64,000 nucleotides of DNA from Cucumis sativus (Eukaryota > Streptophyta > Magnoliopsida > Cucurbitales > Cucurbitaceae). Below are positions 1 to 14,100 of this stretch, in pieces (positions within the stretch are counted from its first letter, which is position 1; each line of letters opens with the position of its first letter). The translations under genes and the position numbers were made by a program. The stretch is taken from NCBI RefSeq assembly GCF_000004075.3, contig NC_026655.2, forward strand, positions 22,367,489 to 22,431,488, read 5' to 3'. The notes beneath the pieces were generated by a model. The model was not told the origin of the DNA, ran no database searches, and saw nothing but the letters and a program-made list of their open reading frames with translations.

Positions 1-274
1 ATTTCATGCATTTTTAATTAATTTGCTTTGTTAGGAGCAAGATGAAATTATGATTTTCATGGAGGGAGATGGAAATTTTTAAGTTTTGATTTTTAATATA
101 TACAAAAATCTAATTTGAAGGATAATTTTATTATATATATATATTTTAAAAATTAAATCTAAGATGAATATTTAGGGGAGTAATTTCTTTCTTTTCCTTC
201 TTCCTTGATTAATTAGTGATCTATCATTTATAATTTGGTTTCTCTTATAATTTAGGGTTTGATTTTTGTTGTAG

Positions 275-3200
275 AATAATGTCGAATCGAGTCTCTGCTC
301 AAAAATCTAGACTTAAAAAAGTTCAATATGTAGCAGATATGGAAAGGAAGCTGAAGTCCCTAGAGGTATTCATCATTTTACTCATTCAAATCTAAAATAT
401 AATTCTAACACTCCACTTCCATCTAATGGTTTTGTTCGTGGCTGTTTGGTTATTGATTTTTTGTTTTAGAAAATCAAGCTTATAATCACTCTACTTTTAC
501 TTATAATTAATTTTTTTAGTTGTCTACCTAGTTTCTTCTGTTTTAGTATTTTAAAAAAGCAAACCAAAATTTTAGAATGAAAAATTAAAATAAGTAGTTT
601 TCAAAACCTAATTCCGAAAAGGTATAAGTGTGTTTGTTCATGAGAGATAAAAACTGTAGTCAAGGAACACAAACATAACTTTTGAAATTTTAAAATCCAA
701 AACTTTATCAAATAGAGTGTTGATTTTTTGTTTTGAAAAATTATCCTTAGTTTTGGTTTTTAAAATTATCCCACTTCATACTCGTATTTTCAAAAACCAA
801 ATCAAAACTTGAAAAATTTAAAAGGTTGTTTCACATTTGATTTTTACTTTTAAATTGATCCGGTTGGAAATTCAAGTGTTGTGTAGTAAAGGTGAAAATC
901 GTGATTAAAAAAGTTGGGAGAAACCAAACATAAACTTTAAAAATAAAACAAAAATCTTATTTGGTAACCATTTGGATTTTTGTTTCTTGTTTTTTAAAAT
1001 TAAGCTTATAAACACCACTTTCCTATGTATTGTTTTCTATTTTTTGTGTTTACAGTTTTAGAGTGTTTTCAAAATTAAAATGACTTTAAAAATTAATAAA
1101 AAAAATTTAAAAAAATTGTTTTTGTTTTTGAAGATCACCTCTAAGTACTTCTAATTCTAATGCCTACCTGTACATGAGAAAACAAACACAATTTTCCAAA
1201 ATCAAATATTCACCAAACAAAATCTAAGAACATAAAATAGTTAAACATTAAAATTAGATAGATTCATGAAAATACATATATAGAAAAGAAAATCATATTC
1301 TTGCTTTTATAAAACTAGCTAGTGATGCAGTACATTCATTTTATGTATATAATACATGGATGAAAGATTGTGTTTCTGACCTCTAGATTGTTAGTGCATG
1401 TTTATATTCGTTAAACTATACTAACGTTAGCTTATTTTTATATCATTTTTGTATAGTTAATTGTTATAAAAGTTCTTTCTCTAAACACTTTATATGAATG
1501 GATCTTTGATGGTTACACCATTAAATAGATAAGATAGTGTAAGTATGTATATACAGAGTATAATTATGTGGCAATACTTAGACTTGCCTTTTGAGTTTTG
1601 AGTATTGAATTAAGTATTTAATTGCATTATTGGATCTTCTAATATTAAGTTTTCGTTCATTAACTTTCAAGAAAACTTGGTAGAATATATAGCAATCACT
1701 ACTAATTAGGTTAGGTTTTTATGAAAGTTTAGATCAAAACAAGATACATGAATCAAAATAAAGTAATATTAAAGTTGATAGATTTACATAGATAATATAT
1801 TCAAACCTAATTCTAAATTAATCTAGTTAATACTAATATTGGTTCCATTGAGATTATTTTACATATATATATATATATATTGAATTACTGTGTTTTTAAG
1901 AAAAACACTTATTCTATTAGCACTTTTAGAAGACAATTAGTTTAGTCTATTTAATTTAAATCCCTAGCTTTGATTATACTAAAAAAAAAAGAAAAAGAAG
2001 AATTCAATATGGCTTTTAATGAGTTAGAAAAAAAAAACACTTCAAACCCCTAAATATAATTGTAACTAAACATTGCCTAATTTTTGTTTTTTGTTTTTTA
2101 AACATACTTAATTAAACAAAAACACTAAAGAAATGTTCTTAATTAAGTCTAATAGGAAGGCCAAATGCATTGGAAATACAAATCTGTATAGCAAATTAAT
2201 ATTTGATGTTGAAAAATAATTATAAATATTCCAAAAATGCTAACAAAATCTTATTATTTAGAAATAAATTTAACACTAAATTAGTACTTATTTCCATAGT
2301 TCTTAATATGCATATAATGAGAGCAAAGCAAAAAAGAAGGTTTCATGGGGCTCACTTTAAATAAACTTTTGTTGATGAAATTTGGACATTTTTCAATGTG
2401 TTTTTTTCTTCGAGATCAAAATTTGTATGAAAATTTCGATAAATATATGTTGTAAAAAAATGCAGGCACATATAGCAGTTCTATCTCCTCAAGTCGAGTT
2501 GTACAGAAACCAGCAGCATGCGTTGCAAATGGAGCAAAAAAGATTGAATCAAAAGATTTTGAATTGCTCAAGAAACAAGCTCATCAAAGACGGTGACCTT
2601 TTTAATATATATATTCAATTATTTACATATTTCCGTTTGATAACTATTTCATATTTTAGTTTCCGTTTTTATATAGTTTTTCTTACCGTTTCCTTTTATT
2701 ACTATAGTGATTATTTTAAATCTAAACAATTTAATTTAATTGTTAGTTAAATTTTAAAAATAATAAAAATATTTTTTTCATTTTCAAATTTTAATTAGGG
2801 TTTCTAAAACGTACTTTGTTACAAAATCCACTAATAAGAAATACAACTAAACGTAAAGGGAGATCGACATACCTATATACATGGTTTACTAATAGTGTAC
2901 TGTTAGCAGAGGAAAATTAACAATATCATTAGAAAGAAGTATTTAGTACAAATGATGCCACGTCTCTAACCCTAGAGTCATAGTAGTAAATAACTATAAA
3001 TAATTACACACGCTTAATAAGAATTCAATACATTCCATCCTACTCATAACCAAAAAAATGGTTTGAATGTTCTTTAAATATGTAACGATTCGATTAAAGA
3101 CAAAGTAAAAAAGAACTAATTAAGGCATTGAAATTTATATATATGTGTGTGTGTTTCAAGGAAATTGATTTAGGGTTTGGGTTTTGAAAATGAAAATATT

Positions 3201-4424
3201 GCAGCTGAAATAGAAGAGAATAGAGCTGAAGTGAATAGGCTTAGGGAACTCCATATGAAGCAGCAGTTTGAAGCCAATGGCTGGGATAGTAATGTTTTTC
3301 AGATGCCATCCCCATCCCCATCGCTATCTCCATCTCCATCGCCATCAGATTTTCATACATCTGAGTTGATCAACGTTGTCTCTCCCCCACCTAACTACGG
3401 TACTTTTTACTATCTTACGTTCATCATTTCTTTTTATTCTTTGCTTATACAATTATTTACTCTTTTCTTATCAAATTAAAATAGTTTACACACAAACAAA
3501 TGCTGTTATAACTTAAATTAAAACAACCTACACCTTCTTACCTCGTTTCTCACATCCCTTGAAAAACACTCACACTCGTATACATTCCAAGCTTGAAACT
3601 AAAAAATTAAACTTAAACCAAGTTTCTAAAACTTAAAACCTTGTTTGACAATTATTTGTTAATGAATCTTACTAACATTAGTTCTACCTATTAATTTCTT
3701 AGTTTTGTTACTATTTTTATAAGTATTTTAGAAAATAGTCAAGTTTTGAAAACTATATATTTAAACAATTGTTTTGAAAACTATATATATACTTGATTAA
3801 AAGAATTCGGGTAATGCAATTAAGAATACAAATAATTTTCGAAAAGATGAAAACCATAATAAATAAGTAATAAGAAAACAATTGCAATTTAAAATACTAA
3901 TACTAAAAACTACTCCTTTTTTGTTCATTATTTAAAATTTTAATCAAGTTTTTGAAAATGTGTTTATAACGTAGGAAGACAGTAAAAAAAGGGAAAAAAA
4001 ATTGGAGAAGCCAAGTAAGGACTAAAATTGAACAAACGACTTATGCATAAATCAATTAGTGAAAACATTAATCTACGTTTAAATCTTTATCCTTAATTTG
4101 AATGAGAATGATCTTGAAAATGTATAAATGCAATAAGTTACTAACCATGAAATGTATGATTTGAATATTCATGTTCATAGCAAAAGAAAATTGTAATAAT
4201 CATTTGTTACTGTTTTGATTTCTTCTTTCTCCCTATTTGAGGATTTTATGTGTGCAGTAGCAGAAAATGGGGAGAGAACGATAGGAGACAATGGGCTGGG
4301 CCGGTTCAACTCAATAGCCCGTCATCAAATGGTTGAGTACAAGTGGATGCCAACACCTGGGCTTCGTCAAGCTTCAAGGCCCAACTCCAACCAAATGATC
4401 TATGAAATGGAAAGGCCCAACTAA
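275..4424 (+). CDS. Group-E-type bZIP transcription factor (bZIP34/bZIP61-like), 3' part
   Basis: A nuclear DNA-binding regulator by family; target genes cannot be read from sequence. Exons placed at 275-365, 2466-2592, 3205-3399 and 4258-4424; the phases agree (2 in; then 0, 1, 1) and the stop is TAA. The first visible exon opens in the basic region: the motif SNRVSAQKSR fits the N-x7-R rule (here N-x6-S-R style as in the bZIP34/61 clade), followed by a heptad zipper running through the second and third exons (VLSPQVELY, then VNRLREL). The third exon adds a Pro-Ser repeat linker. The exon coding for the start and the N-terminal half lies left of the window; the ATG at 279 falls inside the basic region and is not the start. 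Intron 1 (366-2465) holds AT-rich, repeat-like DNA. Family recognition is firm; the exact orthologue is not. The final exon is tentative in function but open and in phase. Confidence 0.85.
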
Positions 4425-5114
4425 AGCTACTCGGCCCGGTTACTGGATCTGGATTCAGAACCCCAATTAATTTGAGAGAGCTCTATATAAAAGAGAGATT
4501 AATTTGAGAACCTTTCAAAAGAGTAGATTGTTAAAACACATTTGAATATACTTTAAGAAAACTAACCATTTTCTTTTTATGCCAAACTTTGTAATTAGAT
4601 TATCAATATGGCATGGTATAATTCAAAAGTACCCGAGCTTATCAATCTGAATAAATTAATATTCAATTTAAATTTGAAAGATTGGAAGACTTTATAAAAT
4701 GAATACCTACGTGAGTAAGTGATAGAAACTCAATTTTCTTTTACTTTGTTAATTAGAATACCAGATCAGTTAAATAGTAAGATTTGAAAAATAAAATGTC
4801 TAAAAAATTGGTAATAGTATAAATGATATTCAAGAGATTACAATAAAATTAAAAATGGATCCAAAAGCAGTTTGATGATTAAGCCAAACTTTCAAAGTTC
4901 GTCTGAAAAGCAGCAAGGTTTACTTCAGAATTCTTTCTTTCAGCTGAATCAAACCAGCTTGTTCTTCATTTTCTTCCATTTCCTTACAATTCCCCAATCA
5001 CTCTCGTTTATATCTTTTGAATTGTAACGATACACCAACAATCTCTCCGAATTCTGCATTTCTTGATCCAATTTTCGCATGATTTGAGTTCCGCTTCACT
5101 CCATCAGATCTCTA
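4425..5114. other. Intergenic: bZIP 3' end and Rab3GAP 5' leader
   Basis: No open frame of note. The left part should hold the bZIP 3' UTR. The last 200 bases or so (from about 4910) are pyrimidine-rich and low in ATG, which suits the 5' UTR of the next gene. No clear TATA box was recognised. Confidence 0.5.
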
Positions 5115-8100
5115 ATGGCGTCCTCCACCAAAGTTGAATCTAATGGAGAGGATGAAGCCCTGGATGACGAGGAGGTACGTCTTTCTCTGCTTTTTCCCCG
5201 CTGAACTTCCATTGATCATCCAACTTTGTATGTTGCCCCCAAATATCACGACGTTAGAAAATCCTTTGGCGTCTCGTTTAATTTTTCTTTTAAGGCACTC
5301 TGGAGTTTTCATCACTATCTTTTGGAATGTGCTCATCTCCTGACATGAGTATAGGAACTGTCAACTGAGTATTTTTCCCATTTATGTGGCAATGGTTCAG
5401 GTTGAACACTTTGATGATTTTACTATAGCGTCAACTTGGGAAAGGTAGCTTCTCTAACCTCTTAATCAATCGAGTTTATAGAAGTGCAGTTAGATTGAAT
5501 AATAAACTCGCCGAAAATTTTCTTTATCTGGTCATTCATAATGTACAAGTAGGAGCTCTCTGCATTAAACCTTTTTCTGCTTGTAGAGTAAACTCTCCTT
5601 GAACTCTAACTGAAGAAAAACTGTCTTCTGTAAACAAACGCTCTCTTCAATAGATGACAATTGCTCAATGGGCTAAGATATCTAGGTGCAAGACAAAAGT
5701 AGGAGATATAATGAATTGATTTGTTTTACCTCACTTCATAAGTGTAGGAACTTGTTCTAACTGTCATGTTTACTTTCTCTTAAGATTCATTTCTGAAATC
5801 GAGGCAGTTTGCCGACAATGGATGGCTGATGGTCCAAATAATTTGTTGGTAAGTAATTTCCGTTTGAAGGAACTGCATTTCCACCATATATATTTTCTTC
5901 GTTATTATCTTTTATTTTAAAAAATTCTAATCGCTTTGGGCTTCTTTGGATGGATTATATATATATATATATTTTAAAAAATTATTGTTCTTATTATTTG
6001 ATAGGAAATCAAATGAATAGTGTATGATATGTAGTTGGAAGGTCATCCTTTTTTTCCCCTACATTTATTGTTGTGTTCATTAAGATGAATTTTCCAATAG
6101 AACAGAGTATTTGAAAGGGTTTTTGTGTGGGTTTGTCCACCGCATTGCATATTATATGCTATTCTTAACAGCACATGTGGAAATGTTTGTATTGTAGATA
6201 ACTTTGTACAATTTTCTCCCGTTTTTTTTTTTTTTTTTATTTCAAAATTTATTAACCTATTTATTTTACTTTTAATAAATTCCTGCTATTTTTGTTACTT
6301 GTCTGCAGAAAAAGGGTTCGACTCAGTTAGAAATCTCAACTAACCTATACAAGGTTAAATCTGATCTCAAGTGTGATAATAAAAACTATTCGATGGAATA
6401 CTACTTTGGAAATAGCAATCATGGTAACAGGGGATTTCTCCCATAAACTTTAAAAGTTTAGTTTCATGTGTAGACGAGCCTTCATTATGCATTTTTGGCT
6501 TCTACTTGACAGACAAAGTTGTGGACTGGGAGTTAAGCTTGCATGAATTACAGTTATGCTTTGGGGTACAAGAGTTTTTGGTAAGTTTGAATTCATATCT
6601 TTGCATTTTATATGAAATAGTAATAAATTCAATTGTTTTATTGATATTTTCTGCATATATTGACAGGTGATTGCTCCTCAAAGTATTAGTGGTGTTATTC
6701 TTGATTCACCTGAAGCCAGCAAGCTTTTAAGTGCAGTTGCAATTGCTTTGACAAACTGTTCCAGGTGAGGACTGTTGTTGGAAAATTCTATTCATTACTC
6801 TTGATGAAGTGTTGATTTATATTTAACAATCCCACAAGCGTAATAAACTCGGGAAGTCTACAATCTTCTGATAAGTTATGGCTGAGTCTGTTTCTTATTG
6901 TTATTTATGCTCTTAACACAAACCTTTGTTGTTATGGGATAACTGTACCAAATTTCTATAGTGTCTTAGATGATCCCTATTTCTCATGTATGTATGCAGT
7001 TTTTGGCCAGCTTTTGTTCCAGTACATGATCCATCCAGAAAAGCATACATTGGTATCCAAAATATGGGAACAACTTTTACTAGGAGATTCGAAGCAGATC
7101 GCGTTGGTACCCAAGTGCCAATAAAACTTATGCATTTGGAAGGATTGTACGAGTTGTTTGTCTCAAAGTTTGTAAGTTCTCTGGATGCTAGTATTTCTTG
7201 CTACTAGTAATGAACACGTGTGATGCATGTGAAAAGGTCAAAATTTAAATTAAAGCTTTAAAATAATATTTAGCTATTTAAAAAAACTCAAATACAAATA
7301 CAAATGTTTGATGTCATAAGAAAAACAACGAATAATAACGAATACAAATGTTTTCTTTTATTAAAATACAATGAATAAATAATATTTGATGTCATAAGAA
7401 AAACAATTATACATAATAACGCTTATTTTTATTCATCCCCATAGGCCAATTCTTCCTCTTCCTCTTCTCCTTCTTTCTAGTATTCTTTTGTCAATTGTTT
7501 TAGTTAGCATTTTTTCTTTTCTCAACCATGCATCAATTTGATATATAGAATATCTACATGTGTTTTCTTTTTGTTTTACATGTATTTCACTCACAAGTAA
7601 AAGAAAGCAATAATTCAATAAGTAACCATTTCTTTCTAGATAGTCACAGCCTATTGATATTAGGTTGTGTTTATTGGACTCAACGAACGCATACATCTGA
7701 AGAATCATGCCCCATCTTGAAAAGTTGTATCCTGTTGATATCAATTGTATCTATTAGACTCAACAACCACCTATATTGAAGTGATGTGACCCATGTACAA
7801 AGAGTAAAATAAGAATTAAAAAAAAGATAGGGGCAAAAGAGGAAATAAAAAATTCTCCTACATTGCCCCTTTTATATATATATATATATATATATAGATT
7901 ATAGATGGATTTTTTCTTAGACCATTACCTTATTTCGCAAATTTCACTATTGCACCTTCCCATTTTTCTAAGCATATTTATCAATTCTTTTCTAGCGGCC
8001 TTTATTAGTCATGCCTTTTACTTCATAAAAGCATGAAGGAGAGATAGTCAATGTCTAAATAAATTTTGGACGTAACCAACCAAATCTGGTTTTATGTTTA

Positions 8101-11100
8101 TGTCCCTGGTAGCCGGTAGATATGATACAACTTATGAATTATCCCATTTTATGTACTTCTCAGATAAATAAACAATTATGATGATACGTGCATTCATCCT
8201 TTATTTTTTTTCTTAATATATATGTGTGTGTAACCCCCTATTATTAGCTATTTTAACACACTCATTCTTGTAATTATCTTTTCGTTTTCTACATATTTTG
8301 TGTGTGCTAGAAACTAGAGTTAAATTAATCCTTACTTTTCTAAACAATAATTTTCCTCTTTTTGAAGGCCTACTCCTCTGTGGACATTCCTACGAATTTC
8401 TTCAAAGTCCATTTTACTATGAAGCTTACCTTCAGAATCCTCCTATCTGATGATGATGACATCCGCAGAGCTGATGCTGACATGACAGAATCAGCAGAAG
8501 AAAATGCTGATGGTACTCATGGAAAAGTGCAGTGGGACGATGACTGTCCATGGAGTGAATGGTATTCCTCAGAAGATCCTGTGAAAGGTGAAATATTTAA
8601 CATATTACTTCTCTTTTTCGTTTGAGGTTTGTTTACAATGTACATGATCACGTGATAAGAATCAAAGATACCTTATTTACTGACATATCATTTCTAAACA
8701 GCCAGCAATGTTTAAAATTCCTAATAGAAGGGATTTAACACTTCGTTCTATTTGACACTCAATTCTATTTTGTTTAATTTGAGCTTAAATGTTCAAATAT
8801 TCCAAGTTAATAAATCTACTTTATTTAGGCAGAAATAAAAGGAAATGAAAAAGGTTATGTTATATGGTCTCCTCTCCTTTAATGTGGAAGATAATAGCTC
8901 TTGGATGTGCACAGGATTTGAATTGATTGCCTCATGGTCAGAGAAGATGATTGAGAGCTCCTTGGAAATGGCTGAGTTGGAAAATTCTTCACCTCATGAA
9001 GCTAAGAAATGGATTTTGTTTCCAATTCTATCACCGAATATGTAAGGAGTGCAATCTATGGTTGGGTATATAATTTCTTTATGTGAAACCAGTAACTCTC
9101 TGCTCATGAACATGGTGGTAAGGTACACCGTACACCATTATTGTGAAAGCTTGACAACATATCCAAAAGAAAAGCTCTAGCTCTTGACAAATAGAGGGGA
9201 GCTGTTATGCTATTATATGATATTCTCACTTTTATGTTAGATAAGATAGTTCAAATGTGTGAGAGTAAAAGAGTCTAGTTCCCTCTTTTTTGTTAAGGAT
9301 TAGCCAAGGGGATTATGAAAATCCCCCCTGAATTACTGCAGTGAGAAGCCACCAAAATGTAATGTCCTGAACTTGTGAACGATCTTTTTCCACCAATTGG
9401 AAGGTTCTTCTATTCCATTTTATTTTGTGAAAATTTCCCATTTGGTCATCCAAACAACATTTAGCCAAATAATTTTGCTTGCCCTTTGGCTGTGCTGAAA
9501 GAAGTAGGTAGAGAAACCCAATGTTGAAATGTTCTGCAGTCTTGTTCAAAATGTGTAGGTTATGAGGCAGTTAGTGAACAGCTGCTTCAGTCTCTTAGAC
9601 AATTCACATAAACACTTATTCTTAGAAAGTAGGATCTTAAAGATTCTAGCATAGAATTTTAGCAAAAATATTCAGAACGCCAAGTCAGAAAATAAATGCT
9701 CGATTCCTTTCAGATTAACCTTGTGACAATCTATAGTAAGGTTGAGAAATGAACCTGTGCTTTCCTATTTTTGCTTGAAAGCACAGTGAGATGAGTCTTC
9801 CCACCATTTGACTTGCGTGACATGACCCAGAAGGCTCCATCTTCAAAACTTGTTTGTTATAAATTGAAATATTATTGCTTGGGTGGCCTGGTGCTTGATG
9901 CAGACATCTTTTCTTATGTAATTATCATGGGAGGTTATTTTGTCACACTTTTCTCACTGGCTACTTGGATTAACTTCCGTTGTGTACTAAAGTATCATGA
10001 GGTAGGCAATAGCCTCAATTGAAGCAATCAGTCCAGCAGAAAAACAACCTGACTTATTTTAGATTATGAATTTATACATAAGCTGTGCATGGGCTTTTTC
10101 TCATTATAAAAGTTCACTATCTGTAATTGTTAATGATTGACCACTTGTCTTTAGACATTTCTTTAAGTAATGATGTTTTTTAAATGGTTCATTACTTCTT
10201 ACTGTTATTTTCTGAGTTTCCATGTTTATCTCATGCTACTTTGAGTATTGATCATTTACCTAAATTATCTATTTTGCCCCTAGTTGCTGATCCTAAATTA
10301 ATGTAAATTTGATCAAGAGTCTATTATAAAATTTCATCTGATGGTGAATTTTAAGACAGTGATATGTGTAGTGGCTAAGGATTTTTGAAGATATCTTCGA
10401 CTTCTACTTGGTCTAGAAATCTTTGTTCATTTATTTTTTCATGATTATTTAGAACCGATAGCACCATGGGAAACAGAGTCGGATTTTCTTCTCAGATGTA
10501 TCTTCTAATTGATGCATTAGATATGTCCTTCCAAGCTCAATTTATGGAAGATTTTGTCTCAGGTAAGTATTGTTTTTAACCATCCAGTTAGGTGTGAATC
10601 TTTAATTTTAATACATACTCCGCTCTTCTCTTTTCTGGTTTGGCAGTTGAGAACCCAGGTTCAGATAATTTGAAGTCTTCTACAGTAGTACCTCCACCCA
10701 CAGTTGTCGATCGTGTGCTTAAAGAACTCTTTCATGAAGGTATTAAACTGCTTCCTCCTTCTTCCTTCCTCCTGGTTATCTCAGAGGTTAGCTTGTTAGT
10801 CGATGTCCATAAAAATGCTCTAGTCTTCCTGATAAGAAAAAGAAGAGAATGAATATGTTATACATCACACACCACAGCATTCATGAAAATCTTAATCAAT
10901 TGCATTGTTTAGATAACTTGTAGCTCGTTATGGTACAAGTGGCCAGTGATATTCATTTGTCCTTTTATGAAAGCCATTTAGAAACATCGAACATCGTCCA
11001 AATATTAGTATGATCCAGGTGGACGGTTGTGTTATAATTAATTATCCATGTATCATGTGCAGGAAAAAAGTTCCATTACTTTGCCAAGGGTGAGCACAGG

Positions 11101-14100
11101 AATTCTCAAGCAATTAAAGCTGCACCTGTCGATTCTCTTTTTGCTCAGTTTTGTTTACATGTTCTATGGTTTGGAAACTGCAACATACGTGGTATGGTTT
11201 GCATGCTGGCTTTTTTTATTTGGATTATTAATCAAAGTTTATGTTAAATCTAGTTTAGCGGATAGCAGAAACCTTTCTAGCACATTCAGTTGTTTATTTG
11301 TCTCTGTAATAAATGCAGCAATAGCTACACTCTGGGTTGAGTTTGTTAGAGAAGTTAGATGGTGCTGGGAGGAGGTCCAACCATTGCCACGAATGCCAAT
11401 TAGCAGTTCAATTGACCTTTCTTCTTGTTTAATTAATCAAAAACTGCAAATGGTAATTATTTACACCTTCTGAAAATTTATTTTATTTTAGGGCAGGAGC
11501 TTTTCTGTGCAACTTTGCTTTTTTTTTTTGCAGGCTACACAATTTGTTTTGTTTTATTCTGTTGTCTAATCTCTCTCTCTCTCTCTTGGAGGAGGGGGTG
11601 AGTTCATAATTGTGCCTTTTGTGTGGCATTGACACTTAAAATTTCCAGCTCAATGGTTATTATTGGTGAACATGACTCCTCAAAAGGATGTGTTAAAGCC
11701 AATCTCTGGTGACATCATCTATGTGGTAGATAAAGCGGCCTTAGCTTTAGGATTAATACAGGAAGAGTTCAAGAACTAGTGTTGTTAAAAGTTACCATAC
11801 TAAACGTTAGATGGTATATAATTAAATTTACATTCACTCATTAGGTTAAACTTTTGGGTCAATCGGGCACCATTGATCTAAAGGCTTAAGCGTGGCTTGC
11901 TGATTCTAAGACTTGGGACTTGCTCTTTAGATGTAATTTTACTAATCATGAGATTCAGGAATGGGTATCCTCAGATTTCGTATGGTGCCCGATTCTTCGA
12001 GATGGACTATTGATTCCTCATCTACATTTACTGTGAAATCTATGATTGATGACTTTACAAGTGTTGTCAAGCCTTTTGATTTTTATTCGATCATTTGGAT
12101 GGATCACTTCCCGAAGAAAATTAAAAATTTTCTTTGGAAGCTTAGTCATAAAGCTATAATCACTGTGATTGTCTCCATTGTCGTATGCCTTATATGTCTC
12201 TTTCTCCTTCTTGGTGTATTCTGTGTTGTGCTATTGCCAAATCCTTTTGCTCATCTTTTTATTCATTGTCCTTTTTCTCGACAATTTTGGGATCTCATTT
12301 TGGAGGCTTTTGGTTGGTCTACTGCTTTGTCCAATGACATTTCGGGCATCCTTAACTCTTTTAGGGTGGGTCACCTGTTTATTGGTTGCAAGAAGGTTAT
12401 TTGGCTGGCTGTTCTTCAGGCTTTCTTTTGGAGTTTATGGGGCGAGGGTAATAGGCTTCTTTTTCAAGACTCTTTCATCTTATAGTTCTTTTTTTGACAT
12501 GGTATTGTCCATGGCTTTTTATTGGTGCAAAATTGGGCACCCTTTTAAGAACTATAGCTTATCGGTCTTAGTTGCCAATCGACGCTCTTTTTGTAATCAT
12601 CTTTAGGTGCTTGGGGTTTCCCCTATTTCATTTTATCAATGAAATGTTTGTTTCTTATAAAAAAGAAGTTATGTTTCTTTTTTATTTTTAAATCATCAGC
12701 TGACCAAAAGGTTAAGTTGATGGGTGAAGGTAAATTTAATAGTATATCATGTAGCCCTTATATGATTAGATATCTAATCAATGGAGTATTTGTTATGTTA
12801 TTACAAAAAAAGATACAACTACAAAGGAAGGGAAAAATGTAATCTTTTATTTTTGTTGGCTCTGCAGTTGGCTATATGCATAGAGAGGAAGCATCAGTCC
12901 ATTGAGGAGTTTCAGGATTGTCTTGGGAGCCAAGATCCCGAATCTCCTCGTGACGAGGTAATAACATTTACTTTTTTTCTCATTGTTATTTCAATGCCAT
13001 CAAATTTCTGCATTATCCAAGTTGCACCTTGTTGATTTGGAAGAAATATTGAAATTATTGAATTGGCAGGACGATGGTCCAGTTTCCGAAGACTTTTCCC
13101 TTATGCAGACGCCTGGTGAAAATTTTGATGGGAAATGTGACAGGTGAAATAAGAAGTGAGACCTCTTTTATTTTGCTTCACTGAGAATTGAAAACATATA
13201 TGATATCAGTCCATGACCTTATTTTATTTTAATATATCAATATATACATTTACCATTTTTCTCAAGAAACTTTAGATGGGAAACGTGACAGGTGAAATAA
13301 GAGGTAAAAGGGTTTTGTGAATAAAACCAATACCTTTCCTGGTGTTATTTTGTTTATTGCTGGCGTACTAATGCACTAGACGCTAAAACTTGCAGTCACA
13401 ATTTGTGGGGCAGGATAGACTGTAGTTGTTTGATCATGCAGATATTATCAGGGTTTAATAGACAGATGAGAGTTTCTGTTGTTAGATCATATTGGTTAGG
13501 TCATGCTTCTAGTCTGCTATGTTATCTTCATGAATTTTTGGACTTGTAGTACAATTAAATCAAACCTCTTCTTTTGGCAAACTATGCAGCCATTCTTCAG
13601 AGGATGAATTTGAATCTAAAGCAAATCTGTTGGAAGATAGTTCCAAGTCTGAAGATTTAATATCATTTACTGATCAAAAGTCTCCAGATTCAATGAGAAG
13701 GGGTTCAGCAGGCATTGTCGGAAACATGATGCTTCTAAATTCATACCAGATTATGCATGCTCCATTCACACAGGTTTTCCAAACTCTTATTTCTATTCAT
13801 GTGTGTGTGTGTGTACGCACACATATACATTGCAACCTCACATGTCTTATGTGTCAGTACACCCATTCTGAAATCTTATATAATTATCTGTTTTATTTAT
13901 TTTAACTTGGTTATTACAGGATGTACCACTTATGACGGAGGACATGCACGAAGAAAGACTCCAAGCTGTGGAGGCCTTCGGTGATTCTTTTGTTAGTGCT
14001 TCTGACAGTACTTCATCTGCTGCATTTTATATTTTCCTCCACCAATTTAAAAGATGACATCTTTCATTAGAGCACTGGCATGATTGGCACTACTGAGGAG

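Noticed and set aside
279..281. The ATG at the beginning of the first visible bZIP exon as a start codon
   Set aside because: It lies inside the conserved basic region, where the preceding Ile is also conserved, so a 5' exon outside the window must exist.
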